From: Verrucomicrobiaceae bacterium
GTDB lineage: Bacteria; Verrucomicrobiota; Verrucomicrobiia; Opitutales; Intestinicryptomonadaceae
NCBI GenBank assembly: GCA_015061955.1
Contig: SUVO01000014.1
Location: forward strand, 1 to 64,000
Length of the DNA stretch: 64,000 nucleotides
Direction of reading: 5' to 3'
Shown one piece after another: positions 1 to 6,597 of this stretch. The translations under genes and the position numbers were made by a program. The notes below the pieces were generated by a model. The model did no database searches, was not told the origin of the DNA, and saw only the letters and a program-made list of their open reading frames with translations. Numbering within the stretch: position 1 is the stretch's first letter; each line of letters starts with the position of its first letter.

Positions 1-2
1 TC

Positions 3-143
3 TTTCTGAAACTAAACGGCAAAGAAAAAGAAATAGAATTTTTAATGCGACAAGGCTTTTCTAAACGTGAAATCAGAGAAAAATTCGGAGTTAGCCGTTC
101 GACTCTTTATAATTTTATAAAACGAAAGAAACTCTTAATATAA
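3..143 (+). CDS. C-terminal end of a resolvase/invertase-type serine recombinase (partial at the left edge)
   Basis: The last 46 codons of a gene that begins outside the window, ending at a TAA at 141-143. The visible residues run from FLKLNGKEKE to RKKLLI and form a helix-turn-helix. The pattern GFSKREIREKFGVSRSTLY matches the C-terminal DNA-binding domain of Hin/resolvase-type recombinases, where this short HTH follows the catalytic domain and the protein ends. The catalytic part is not in view, so activity cannot be judged. It lies beside a mobilization module with its own large recombinase, so it may be an element gene or a remnant. Confidence 0.6.
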   Translation, partial: FLKLNGKEKEIEFLMRQGFSKREIREKFGVSRSTLYNFIKRKKLLI

Positions 144-177
144 AATCATTTATAATAAAGCAGAAAACAAGCACCAA

Positions 178-193
178 AATGGTTGTCACCATT
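178..193. repeat. Small perfect inverted repeat between the recombinase tail and the first minus-strand gene
   Basis: AATGGT and ACCATT form a 6-bp stem around a TGTC loop. It sits in the otherwise featureless 144-335 gap. It has no T-tract on either side, so it is not a convincing terminator. It could be a recombination or regulatory site of the mobile element, but nothing else supports that. Confidence 0.25.
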
Positions 194-335
194 GAAATCA
201 TCTATGGTAGCATGTCTCGACAAAAATTTTTACACTTATTCCACATTATAAAATACATTAAAAGAAATTAGCTTGTAAAGAGTAATTGAATGAAGATTTT
301 ATTTTGCGTATTTATCCACTTAGCACGCGTACCAG

Positions 336-1220
336 TTAACGACACAGATTCCATCTTTTCAAAAAATCATCGCTAACTTGTGTAATTGTAAATTTAGTGG
401 AAGGGCTTTCGTAAATAGAATTTTTTAAATTTTTGATTTCCTTTATATCTAAGATTCTTAAAAATTGTTCTCTTAATAGATGGCTTTCAGAATTCATCAT
501 CAATTCTATACACGCCAATGTAAGTTTTAGCAAATGTATTGAGATAATATCATTTTTAAAATAGATTTCGTATTCAAGCAAGATTCGATAAGCCGACGCT
601 GTGTATATTTCTATGATTTCTTCCTTTATATGGGAATTTTGTGATATTCCGATTTCCTTAAGAAATTCTAAACCATAAGAAAACCCCAATGTTATAAAAA
701 GATCTCGCATACATTTAATAGTATCTTCTTTTAACCAATATGCATATTTTACATAATCAAGAAACAATGCTGGTAAATTTATCGTGTTGAATAATGTCTT
801 TTTATATTTAATTCTTTTGACGAATTTTTCTTGAATTGACGTTGTCTGTACAAATCTTATTGTACAATTATCATTGTAAACTATTGGTCGAATGAGTTTA
901 TTTTTACCTTCTATTACAACGATATAAGTCTTATTTACTTGAAGTGGCCACATGTAGTATCTTTTCCCTAAAGCACTCATTAACACATCGATGTATTCAT
1001 AAATAGTTTTTGGATATGTTGTTTTTAAATATACTCCTTTCATTAATTTTGTAAAAGTATCTTTCTTATATTTCTTAAGATAATATTGAAATTCTGCAAG
1101 AGGTATTCCATTCAAATGCGTCTTTACACGGTCTATACACAATATTTGCTTGCGATATATTGATTTCTGTATAATCGACTCGCAATTTTTAGTTATGCTA
1201 TCTGATCTTTTACGTGCCAT
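336..1220 (-). CDS. Hypothetical protein of the mobile element, with faint AbiEi/DUF6088-like character
   Basis: A 294-residue protein of unknown function. An in-frame ATG seven codons upstream (1241) exists, but the ATG at 1220 is preceded by AGAGAGG at good spacing, so 1220 is preferred. The N-terminal part is basic. Residues about 40-120 contain a segment like LMKGVYLKT followed by helix-rich sequence and a strand pair ending in TIRFVQTT. This order (small winged-helix, 'GvY' turn, then a strand-rich domain) loosely resembles AbiEi/DUF6088-type antitoxin or regulator proteins. No conserved catalytic motif is seen and no partner toxin lies beside it. It is divergent from the mob operon that starts at 1371, which would suit a regulator. 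The family link is weak inference. Confidence 0.5.
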   Translation of the reverse strand: MARKRSDSITKNCESIIQKSIYRKQILCIDRVKTHLNGIPLAEFQYYLKKYKKDTFTKLMKGVYLKTTYPKTIYEYIDVLMSALGKRYYMWPLQVNKTYIVVIEGKNKLIRPIVYNDNCTIRFVQTTSIQEKFVKRIKYKKTLFNTINLPALFLDYVKYAYWLKEDTIKCMRDLFITLGFSYGLEFLKEIGISQNSHIKEEIIEIYTASAYRILLEYEIYFKNDIISIHLLKLTLACIELMMNSESHLLREQFLRILDIKEIKNLKNSIYESPSTKFTITQVSDDFLKRWNLCR

Positions 1221-1325
1221 ATATACCTCTCTTTCTGACATAATATAATAATTATTTTAATATCGCAAACGCAAATGTAAAATTTTTAATTTTTTATTTA
1301 TATATTTTACAACAAGTTACAAATA

Positions 1326-1353
1326 TTAACAATTCTTTTTTTAGCTTTATAAT
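1326..1353 (+). promoter_or_regulatory. Sigma-70-type promoter of the mobilization operon
   Basis: TTAACA at 1326-1331 and TATAAT at 1348-1353 are separated by 16 bp. They lie just ahead of the first plus-strand gene at 1371 and in the divergent gap with the minus-strand gene starting at 1220. This is the only good promoter seen before the tightly packed genes up to 6112. Confidence 0.5.
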
Positions 1354-1370
1354 AAGAGATTAAAAAAAGA

Positions 1371-2147
1371 ATGACAAGACTATATGGCATGGATAATAAT
1401 ATCATACCATATAATCACGACGGCAAAAAAGCAGTAACGTCATCAATTAATAACGCAGGTGATTCAAATCAATTTGAATTACCCCTTTACCATGTCACAA
1501 AGAATCCAATCGAGATTTGCGATGCGATTATTCATAAATCTATCGCTGATGTTGGAATACGCGCAACAATAGTGTGTTTTCAAGCTAAAGCTCAATTAAT
1601 AAAAAGTAGAATTCTTTTGGCATATTTTAGAAATGACCCAAAAAATCTGGAAATAAAATATGATATATTTATTTCTGATTTTTGTTCTGGACAACTTTTT
1701 TGTACACGACGAACCTATGAGCAAACTCGTAATGTTGTTTGTTTCATAGATCACATAGATGACAATAACCTAAAAAACAAACTGATGTTGTCATCAGTTT
1801 CTTGTGTCCGTCATTTAGTCCAGCTCCAGGAATTACCTGAATTTGAAGTTAAATTATCTCAATTTTTTGAAGATAAACAACCGACAGAACTAGAAATTAA
1901 GGATTTTGTTTTCACCGCAAAAAATAAAGATCATGGCACGCGTGCCATGAGCAAAAAGAAAGTTAAGTCAAAAACAGTAATTCGGACATTAACTTGGAAT
2001 GCGTCAAAACAATCTAAAGGACATCAAAGATCTAATCTTAAGATTATTTTGGAATATTTAAAAACTATTTCAGAAATCAAAACTGAAACTCTTGCCAACA
2101 TTGAAGATTTGATTTCCTCTTTAGTACAAAAGAAGGAGGCTAAATAA
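1371..2147 (+). CDS. Hypothetical protein, first gene of the mobilization operon
   Basis: A 258-residue protein that I do not recognise. The middle (about residues 50-160) looks globular, with alternating strands and helices and several cysteines. The C-terminal third is lysine-rich and ends in a helical segment. There is no signal peptide or membrane segment. Its stop codon overlaps the ATG of the MobC-like gene (TAATG), and an AAGGAGG ribosome site for that gene lies inside its last codons, so the two are translationally coupled. Its place immediately before mobC and relaxase genes suggests a role in mobilization, copy control or stability of the element. A perfect 20-bp palindrome lies within the gene at 1931-1950. 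Confidence 0.6.
   Translation: MTRLYGMDNNIIPYNHDGKKAVTSSINNAGDSNQFELPLYHVTKNPIEICDAIIHKSIADVGIRATIVCFQAKAQLIKSRILLAYFRNDPKNLEIKYDIFISDFCSGQLFCTRRTYEQTRNVVCFIDHIDDNNLKNKLMLSSVSCVRHLVQLQELPEFEVKLSQFFEDKQPTELEIKDFVFTAKNKDHGTRAMSKKKVKSKTVIRTLTWNASKQSKGHQRSNLKIILEYLKTISEIKTETLANIEDLISSLVQKKEAK
1931..1950. repeat. Perfect 20-bp GC-rich palindrome inside a coding region
   Basis: TCATGGCACGCGTGCCATGA reads the same on both strands without a mismatch or central spacer. It is much richer in G+C than its surroundings. It is inside the hypothetical gene and encodes the residues HGTRAM. The core GCACGCGT also occurs near 324-331 and 43204-43211, both beside mobile-element remains. The function is unknown; a protein-binding or recombination site is possible. 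Confidence 0.5.
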
Positions 2148-2623
2148 TGCACTCTTCAATTGCTAATAACTCTAGGGCGAGCTCAGGCGTGTGGCCACAA
2201 AGTGACAACACGCCAGCTCGTGAGGAGGGGCAAACGCCCCTCCTTCAAACCACCCCTTGTGCTACGCAAAAAAAGGTAAAAAACAAAAGGGAATCATTCT
2301 TAAAAATCCGTTGTACTGATGCCGAGAAAAAGACTATCAAAAAGAAAGCAAAAGAAGCTGGGTATAATGTATCAGATTTTATGCGATTCCTTGTTTTTGA
2401 TAAGTCTCATAGGTTCCCCAAGGCAACTAAAGTTATTGTGAGTGATCCTTGCTTAATTCGTTCAATTAATGCTATTGGCATAAATGTAAATCAAATTGCA
2501 AAAGATGTAAATAGAGCTCTCCTATTTGGAATGTATGTGGATTGGGATAAAATATACTCCGTTTTAATTAGCATTCTTTACGATCTAAATATTATAGCAG
2601 AAGGAGGTTCAAATGCTCGCTAA
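2147..2623 (+). CDS. mobC: MobC-like relaxosome accessory protein
   Basis: A 158-residue protein with an unconserved, low-complexity first 45 residues. It is followed by a basic ribbon-helix-helix-type region (FLKIRCTDAEKKTIKKKAKEAG..VSDFMRF) and the helix INAIGINVNQIAKDVNRA. The block 'in.NqIAk..N' is typical of bacterial MobC mobilization proteins, which help the relaxase open the DNA at oriT. The start overlaps the upstream stop by one base, with AAGGAGG at the right distance. The end overlaps the relaxase start by 11 bases. The first 30 codons contain two strong GC-rich inverted repeats, a possible oriT. The real protein could start later, but no better start is visible. Confidence 0.75.
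   Translation: MHSSIANNSRASSGVWPQSDNTPAREEGQTPLLQTTPCATQKKVKNKRESFLKIRCTDAEKKTIKKKAKEAGYNVSDFMRFLVFDKSHRFPKATKVIVSDPCLIRSINAIGINVNQIAKDVNRALLFGMYVDWDKIYSVLISILYDLNIIAEGGSNAR
2178..2243. other. GC-rich double hairpin, candidate oriT
   Basis: Two strong inverted repeats lie side by side in an otherwise AT-rich operon. The first pairs CGAGCT(CA)GGCGTGT at 2178-2192 with the matching arm ending in CCAGCTCG at 2220, with a CA bulge. The second is GGAGGGGC-AAAC-GCCCCTCC at 2224-2243, a perfect 8-bp stem. Both are within the 5' end of the MobC-like gene and just upstream of the relaxase gene, a usual place for an origin of transfer. No nic site can be assigned from sequence alone. Confidence 0.4.
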
Positions 2624-3962
2624 ACATATTACTCCTCGCAATGATTTGGTATATCTACTTGGTAATGTCGATAGTAAAAAGCAAGAGCGTCCTTCTGAAA
2701 TTGTTGGAGGTAGTTTTTTGCCGGTTGTAATTGCTGCACGCAAAGACGCTGCCAAGTTCAAAGAACCCTCTTTTGTTTATGTTTATCGCGACCCCAATCC
2801 CTTAAGCGAACTCGGCGGAAAAGAATTTGAAGAGTATTTGCAAGAATGTATTTTGGATACATTTTTCCCTGGGTTAGATCGCAAGCAATTTAATTATTTA
2901 TTCATTCGGCACCACAACAAAGACAACTCTTATGAGCTTAATTTTTATTGTGTTTGTATGGCAAATGGGAAGCAATTTACACCATATTTAGATTGGCGTG
3001 ACCGTAAGGCACATGAATACATGGGTAGGATGCTGCACTGCCAAAATAAAGAGCTTATAGATCCTTTTTCTGACATGTCATTTAGACTTTTGACGACAAA
3101 ATCTAAAAGTCAAAAAACTAAAGTTTTTGCAACGGAAGTTAATAAAATCCTAGATGATGGAATCGCGAATAAAACCATAAACAATCGTAATGATTTTTTA
3201 GACAAATTAGAATCTAAAGGTTATGCAATTTGTCGTAAAGGGTTGGAATATTTTACGGTCAAAAAAAATGATACCAAAGTACGATTTTATGGTAGAGCTG
3301 CAGACCGATCTTTTGATGTAAATAATATTGCTAAAACAAAACTACTTATGTCAAGCGAAACAGATTGGCACGCATTATGGCAAGAGGAAAACCAAAAAAG
3401 GAAAAAGAAGTTAATCGCTAAATATAATCATTTAAAGGAATTAAATTATGGAAATAGAATCTCAGAACAAAATAAGCATGGTACATTTGTTAGATCAAAT
3501 ATTGGCAGAAGTTCGCAAATCATCGGAGATGAATCACAAGCGATGTCTTCAAGAAATCAATCAACTTCGTACCGAAATAAAGAACCTCAAAATGATGAAT
3601 CAAGAGACTCAAGAAACCACGTCGAACTTGAAGAATCAATTGGAGGATATGAAAAAAGATCTCAAAGAATTCCAGGATCATCTAAACCAAATTATACCGA
3701 CAATAGAAGCAAGATTGAATTCGTTTTTTGCAGAGAAGGAAATGTCTGTAATGACGATTTTGCAAAGTCAGTTGCACCTTTTTTTAGAGGAGCAAAGAAC
3801 GAATCTAAGCAAATATTTGGAGGCGCAACAGAACGAAATCAAAAAGCTCTCTTGCGAATTAGACAAATATGTCATGGCATTACGCAAACTGCAATAACGT
3901 TATACCAACGAGTTAAAAGTTTATTTAATCGTGATCGAGGAGGATTTGATTATGACCGATAA
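2613..3962 (+). CDS. mobA: Relaxase / mobilization nuclease (MobA-like)
   Basis: A 449-residue relaxase that would nick the element's oriT and pilot the strand during conjugative mobilization. The segment FIRHHNKDNSYELNFYCVC at about residues 98-115 matches the family's motif III in the variant where a histidine pair is followed by D..ELNF rather than the classic HxHxxH. It is followed by the usual 'GkqftPYldwrD' region. The catalytic tyrosine cannot be assigned with certainty. The C-terminal third (after about residue 280) is Ser/Asn/Arg-rich and loses globular character exactly where a second gene is nested in another frame (3448-3897). AAGGAGG precedes the start. It is coupled to mobC upstream and overlaps the small gene downstream. 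Confidence 0.8.
   Translation: MLAKHITPRNDLVYLLGNVDSKKQERPSEIVGGSFLPVVIAARKDAAKFKEPSFVYVYRDPNPLSELGGKEFEEYLQECILDTFFPGLDRKQFNYLFIRHHNKDNSYELNFYCVCMANGKQFTPYLDWRDRKAHEYMGRMLHCQNKELIDPFSDMSFRLLTTKSKSQKTKVFATEVNKILDDGIANKTINNRNDFLDKLESKGYAICRKGLEYFTVKKNDTKVRFYGRAADRSFDVNNIAKTKLLMSSETDWHALWQEENQKRKKKLIAKYNHLKELNYGNRISEQNKHGTFVRSNIGRSSQIIGDESQAMSSRNQSTSYRNKEPQNDESRDSRNHVELEESIGGYEKRSQRIPGSSKPNYTDNRSKIEFVFCREGNVCNDDFAKSVAPFFRGAKNESKQIFGGATERNQKALLRIRQICHGITQTAITLYQRVKSLFNRDRGGFDYDR
3448..3897 (+). CDS. Coiled-coil protein nested inside the relaxase gene (MbeB/MbeD-like arrangement)
   Basis: A 149-residue protein encoded wholly within the relaxase gene in another frame. It begins at an ATG with AAGGA seven bases upstream and is rich in Glu, Lys, Leu and Gln. 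The run from about residue 20 to 110 has heptad spacing of a long coiled coil (QEINQLRTEIKNLK, LKNQLEDMKKDLKEF). Over the same stretch the relaxase frame is disordered, as expected if the nested frame carries the constrained protein. In ColE1-type plasmids mbeB and mbeD are likewise nested within the mbeA relaxase gene and encode coiled-coil mobilization helpers. The analogy is positional and structural; no sequence homology is claimed. Confidence 0.6.
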   Translation: MEIESQNKISMVHLLDQILAEVRKSSEMNHKRCLQEINQLRTEIKNLKMMNQETQETTSNLKNQLEDMKKDLKEFQDHLNQIIPTIEARLNSFFAEKEMSVMTILQSQLHLFLEEQRTNLSKYLEAQQNEIKKLSCELDKYVMALRKLQ

Positions 3963-4176
3963 TTCGCAACCTCCTGTAAATTTTATCCACTATAAACTAT
4001 CAAATGTGGATAAAATAAAACAGATATATCTAAAAGCATTCTGCCGACATGTGAATAAGCTTCAAACGCTGGATGACAATGTACTTTTGCCTAAATTGGC
4101 AGGTTGTCGACGAACCAAACGCAATGCAATCAAACGCATGAAAGGAGGTTTCTTCTATGTCTGGTGGTGGAACTAA
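3952..4176 (+). CDS. Small hypothetical protein before the recombinase
   Basis: A 74-residue protein beginning MTDNSQPPVNF. An in-frame GTG start at 3931 is possible, but GAGGAGG lies just ahead of the ATG at 3952, so that start is chosen. It overlaps the relaxase end by 11 bases and the recombinase start by 20 bases, so it is part of the same translationally coupled operon. The middle is helical and the end is basic (GCRRTKRNAIKRMKGG), which could bind DNA. It may be a recombination directionality factor by position and size, but there is no motif to show it. Confidence 0.55.
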   Translation: MTDNSQPPVNFIHYKLSNVDKIKQIYLKAFCRHVNKLQTLDDNVLLPKLAGCRRTKRNAIKRMKGGFFYVWWWN

Positions 4177-6112
4177 GATCAAGTGCGTTAGCTATGTTCG
4201 TGTGTCAACAGATATGCAGTCGAATAAAGAATTTTCCTCGATTGAGGTGCAAGAAAAAATCATTCATGACTACGTTGCTCAGCATCCTGAATATGAACTC
4301 GTAGAGAGTTTTGCAGATCGGGGGAAATCCGCTAAAAACATGAATCGTCCTGCAATTCGTCAACTCATTGAACGTATAAAGCAAAGTGATATTCGTGTAG
4401 TTCTGTCTTATCGGTTGGACCGCGTCTCAAGAGAAAAACTCAGCTTTTATGAGTTTGAAGCTCTACTGCAATCTTACGATGTTAAATTGATTTACACAAA
4501 CGATATTAACTTTGAAGATAATCCGAGTGGCAATCTTGCAAAAGGCGTTGTGATCGCGACGGCCCAATATGAACGGGAAACAACGTCGATGCGGATAAAG
4601 GATAAGTATCGAGAATCGCTCAAGGCTGGTTATCATGCAGGTGGTTACGCTCCGCTAGGTTATAAAATAGGGGTAACAGCAAAATCTTTGGAAATTTCAG
4701 AACACGCACATTTGGCGAAGGAAATTTATCAAATGTATCTTGATGGACAAAAGCCTGCAGCCATCGCCAAACACATGTCCGCTGTACATGGTATGACGCC
4801 TGAATGGGTTTCTAAATCCGGGAAAACACATAGTGGTCGTTATTATACTGAAGGTTTGGTAAAGCGTATTCTTGAAAATCCCACGTATGCCGGGTATGTA
4901 TTTCGAAATAATAATGGGAACAAAGAATTGTTTGAAGGTCGACATGTGGCGATAATTAGCCGAACGGATTGGGAAGAAGTTCAACGTCGATTAAATGAAA
5001 AGCCCGAAAAACCTGTCGATGCCCCTCCTGAAGTTCGAATGCGAAATCCTTATCTTCTCAAAAAGATTTTGTTTTGTTCGTGTGGAGCCAACATGACCGT
5101 TGGTGGTAGTGGTAAAAAACACAAAGATGGTTCGCCTTATTTATATTATACATGTACGCGAAAGCAACATGAGCGAAGTCAATGTGCTTGCGATACTGCA
5201 ATCGCGAAAAAGATTGTTGAAGAAATTGTGTTTTCGGCAATCGGGTACATGGCGACAAAAGATGTATCGCTCAAAGAAGTCAAAGATTCCAACAGAGAAT
5301 ATAAAGAGTCGCTTGAAAAAGAACAACTAAAACTCCGCAATGAAATTACTATCTTAGACAAAGCCGTTCAATCTGCGATTGAGAAGTTCTTGGAGTTGTC
5401 GGAAGACCCCAGTTTGAAATCCTCGATAGAAAAACATCTAAAGGCGAAGTCGCAAAAGTTAACGACTTTGAGAAATAGACTTTCTGAAGTGAATTCAGAA
5501 TTATCTTATTTTAAGAACAAGGTCAACTTGTCAGACTTTCAGATAAAAGCTTCGATTGATAATTTAGATTTCTGCAAGGATATGTTAACTCCTGAAGAAA
5601 AGAGCGAAATCATAAAAGAGACGATTTCGAAAATGGTTCTTTCTGTCAAAAAACGAAAAGGTTACATGCGAATTTGCCAACTTACGATATATCCACCCAC
5701 TGAAAATCAAACTCCTATTGTAATTGAATTTTCAGTAAATAACTCATTAGGTCGTGGTATTTGGGAAATTCTTTCTCCATTTGAACTTTCGAGTGGCTAT
5801 AAAAAGCCATTACCCAAAAGTACAAAAAGAAAACAACACTTCTTGCACGAAATTGTAAAGATGAAAAGGCTATTAGACGATGAGGGATTAAGTATTCGTG
5901 AGCTAGCCAAAAGAGAAAACCTCAAACACGGAATGATAGGTAGACAGCTTAAAATGCTTGATAGACTTTCAGCAAGTGCAATCGAATTGATTCTCAAACT
6001 TCGATATGAACGCCAAACAAAGCAATTGACGTTTCGTAAGCTTGAGGAGATTTCAAAACAACCCCAAGCCAACCACATAAAGCTCATCAAACAACTGGTA
6101 AATTTGAGATGA
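4157..6112 (+). CDS. Large serine recombinase / integrase
   Basis: A 651-residue site-specific recombinase that probably integrates and excises the element. Residues 9-160 are the resolvase catalytic domain: YVRVSTDMQ gives the nucleophile Ser17, followed by arginine-containing LSYRLDRVSRE and the helix TAQYERETTSMRIKDK. Residues about 165-290 match the Recombinase domain (GGYAPLGYKI..., ending in GRHVAIISRTDWEEV). A zinc ribbon follows (FCSCGANMTVGG...YYTCTRK...C), then a long coiled coil (about 370-440). An extra C-terminal region contains a ParB/KorB-like HTH (LSIRELAKRENLKHGMIGRQLKML). GAAAGGAGG precedes the start. It is last in the mob operon and ends 200 bp before tRNA-Leu. Confidence 0.9.
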   Translation: MSGGGTKIKCVSYVRVSTDMQSNKEFSSIEVQEKIIHDYVAQHPEYELVESFADRGKSAKNMNRPAIRQLIERIKQSDIRVVLSYRLDRVSREKLSFYEFEALLQSYDVKLIYTNDINFEDNPSGNLAKGVVIATAQYERETTSMRIKDKYRESLKAGYHAGGYAPLGYKIGVTAKSLEISEHAHLAKEIYQMYLDGQKPAAIAKHMSAVHGMTPEWVSKSGKTHSGRYYTEGLVKRILENPTYAGYVFRNNNGNKELFEGRHVAIISRTDWEEVQRRLNEKPEKPVDAPPEVRMRNPYLLKKILFCSCGANMTVGGSGKKHKDGSPYLYYTCTRKQHERSQCACDTAIAKKIVEEIVFSAIGYMATKDVSLKEVKDSNREYKESLEKEQLKLRNEITILDKAVQSAIEKFLELSEDPSLKSSIEKHLKAKSQKLTTLRNRLSEVNSELSYFKNKVNLSDFQIKASIDNLDFCKDMLTPEEKSEIIKETISKMVLSVKKRKGYMRICQLTIYPPTENQTPIVIEFSVNNSLGRGIWEILSPFELSSGYKKPLPKSTKRKQHFLHEIVKMKRLLDDEGLSIRELAKRENLKHGMIGRQLKMLDRLSASAIELILKLRYERQTKQLTFRKLEEISKQPQANHIKLIKQLVNLR

Positions 6113-6286
6113 TTCTAAATTGCGTAAGTTGTTGATAAGTGTCTAACACTTCTTCTTGAAAATTAGCCGATTTTCGACCAAATATCGACTTTTTGAGACT
6201 TTTAACAAGGCTCTTATCACGAACCTGCGTTAGACAGTGTAAAATCTGCAAACCTTGATAAATAAAGGGATTGATGATTATAAAAC

Positions 6287-6321
6287 AAAAAAAATCTAAC
6301 ACGGTTCGTGTTAGATTTTTT
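6287..6321. terminator. Bidirectional intrinsic terminator
   Basis: A 13-bp perfect stem (AAAATCTAACACG, 6291-6303, with its complement at 6307-6319) around a GTT loop, flanked by A and T tracts on both sides. It ends the minus-strand tRNA-Leu and can also stop plus-strand transcription arriving from the recombinase. Confidence 0.85.
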
Positions 6322-6406
6322 TGGTGCTCAGAACGGGACTCGAACCCACACGACTTTCGTCATACGCCCCTCAAACGTACGTGTCTACCAATTCCACCAC
6401 CTGAGC
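6322..6406 (-). tRNA. tRNA-Leu (GAG anticodon)
   Basis: 85 nt including an encoded CCA. Read on the minus strand it starts GCTCAGG and ends TCTGAGC-A-CCA. The anticodon stem TACGT/GCGTA encloses the loop TTGAGGG, so the anticodon is GAG (codons CUC/CUU). A long variable arm (ATGACGAAAGTCGT) and the G-rich D-arm GGTGGAATTGGTAGACA are typical of class II leucine tRNAs. It is intact and lies at the right flank of the mobile element. Confidence 0.93.
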
Positions 6407-6597
6407 ATTTGAGAAATTATTAAGCCTCTATATATGCACGCTTTATTCCATAAAGCAAGCAAAAAAATACATTTTTTTACTTTTTTACAAAACAACACAA
6501 CCTCTTCTACTATTCTAAGCCTAACTATATAAAAATTAGCTTGCTTATTAACACACAAAACTTATTCTACACATCTAACTAATTCGATTATTTTTAT

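Noticed and set aside
5100-5330. Short frames within the serine recombinase gene on both strands
   Set aside because: All overlap the zinc-ribbon and coiled-coil coding part of a clear gene.
6087-6302. 71-codon minus-strand frame after the recombinase
   Set aside because: It overlaps the recombinase end and the bidirectional terminator and has no family likeness.
6322-6406. tRNA-Leu as the attachment site of the mobile element
   Set aside because: The tRNA is intact and no duplicate of its 3' end is visible at the left; large serine recombinases usually do not target tRNA genes. The boundary remains undetermined.
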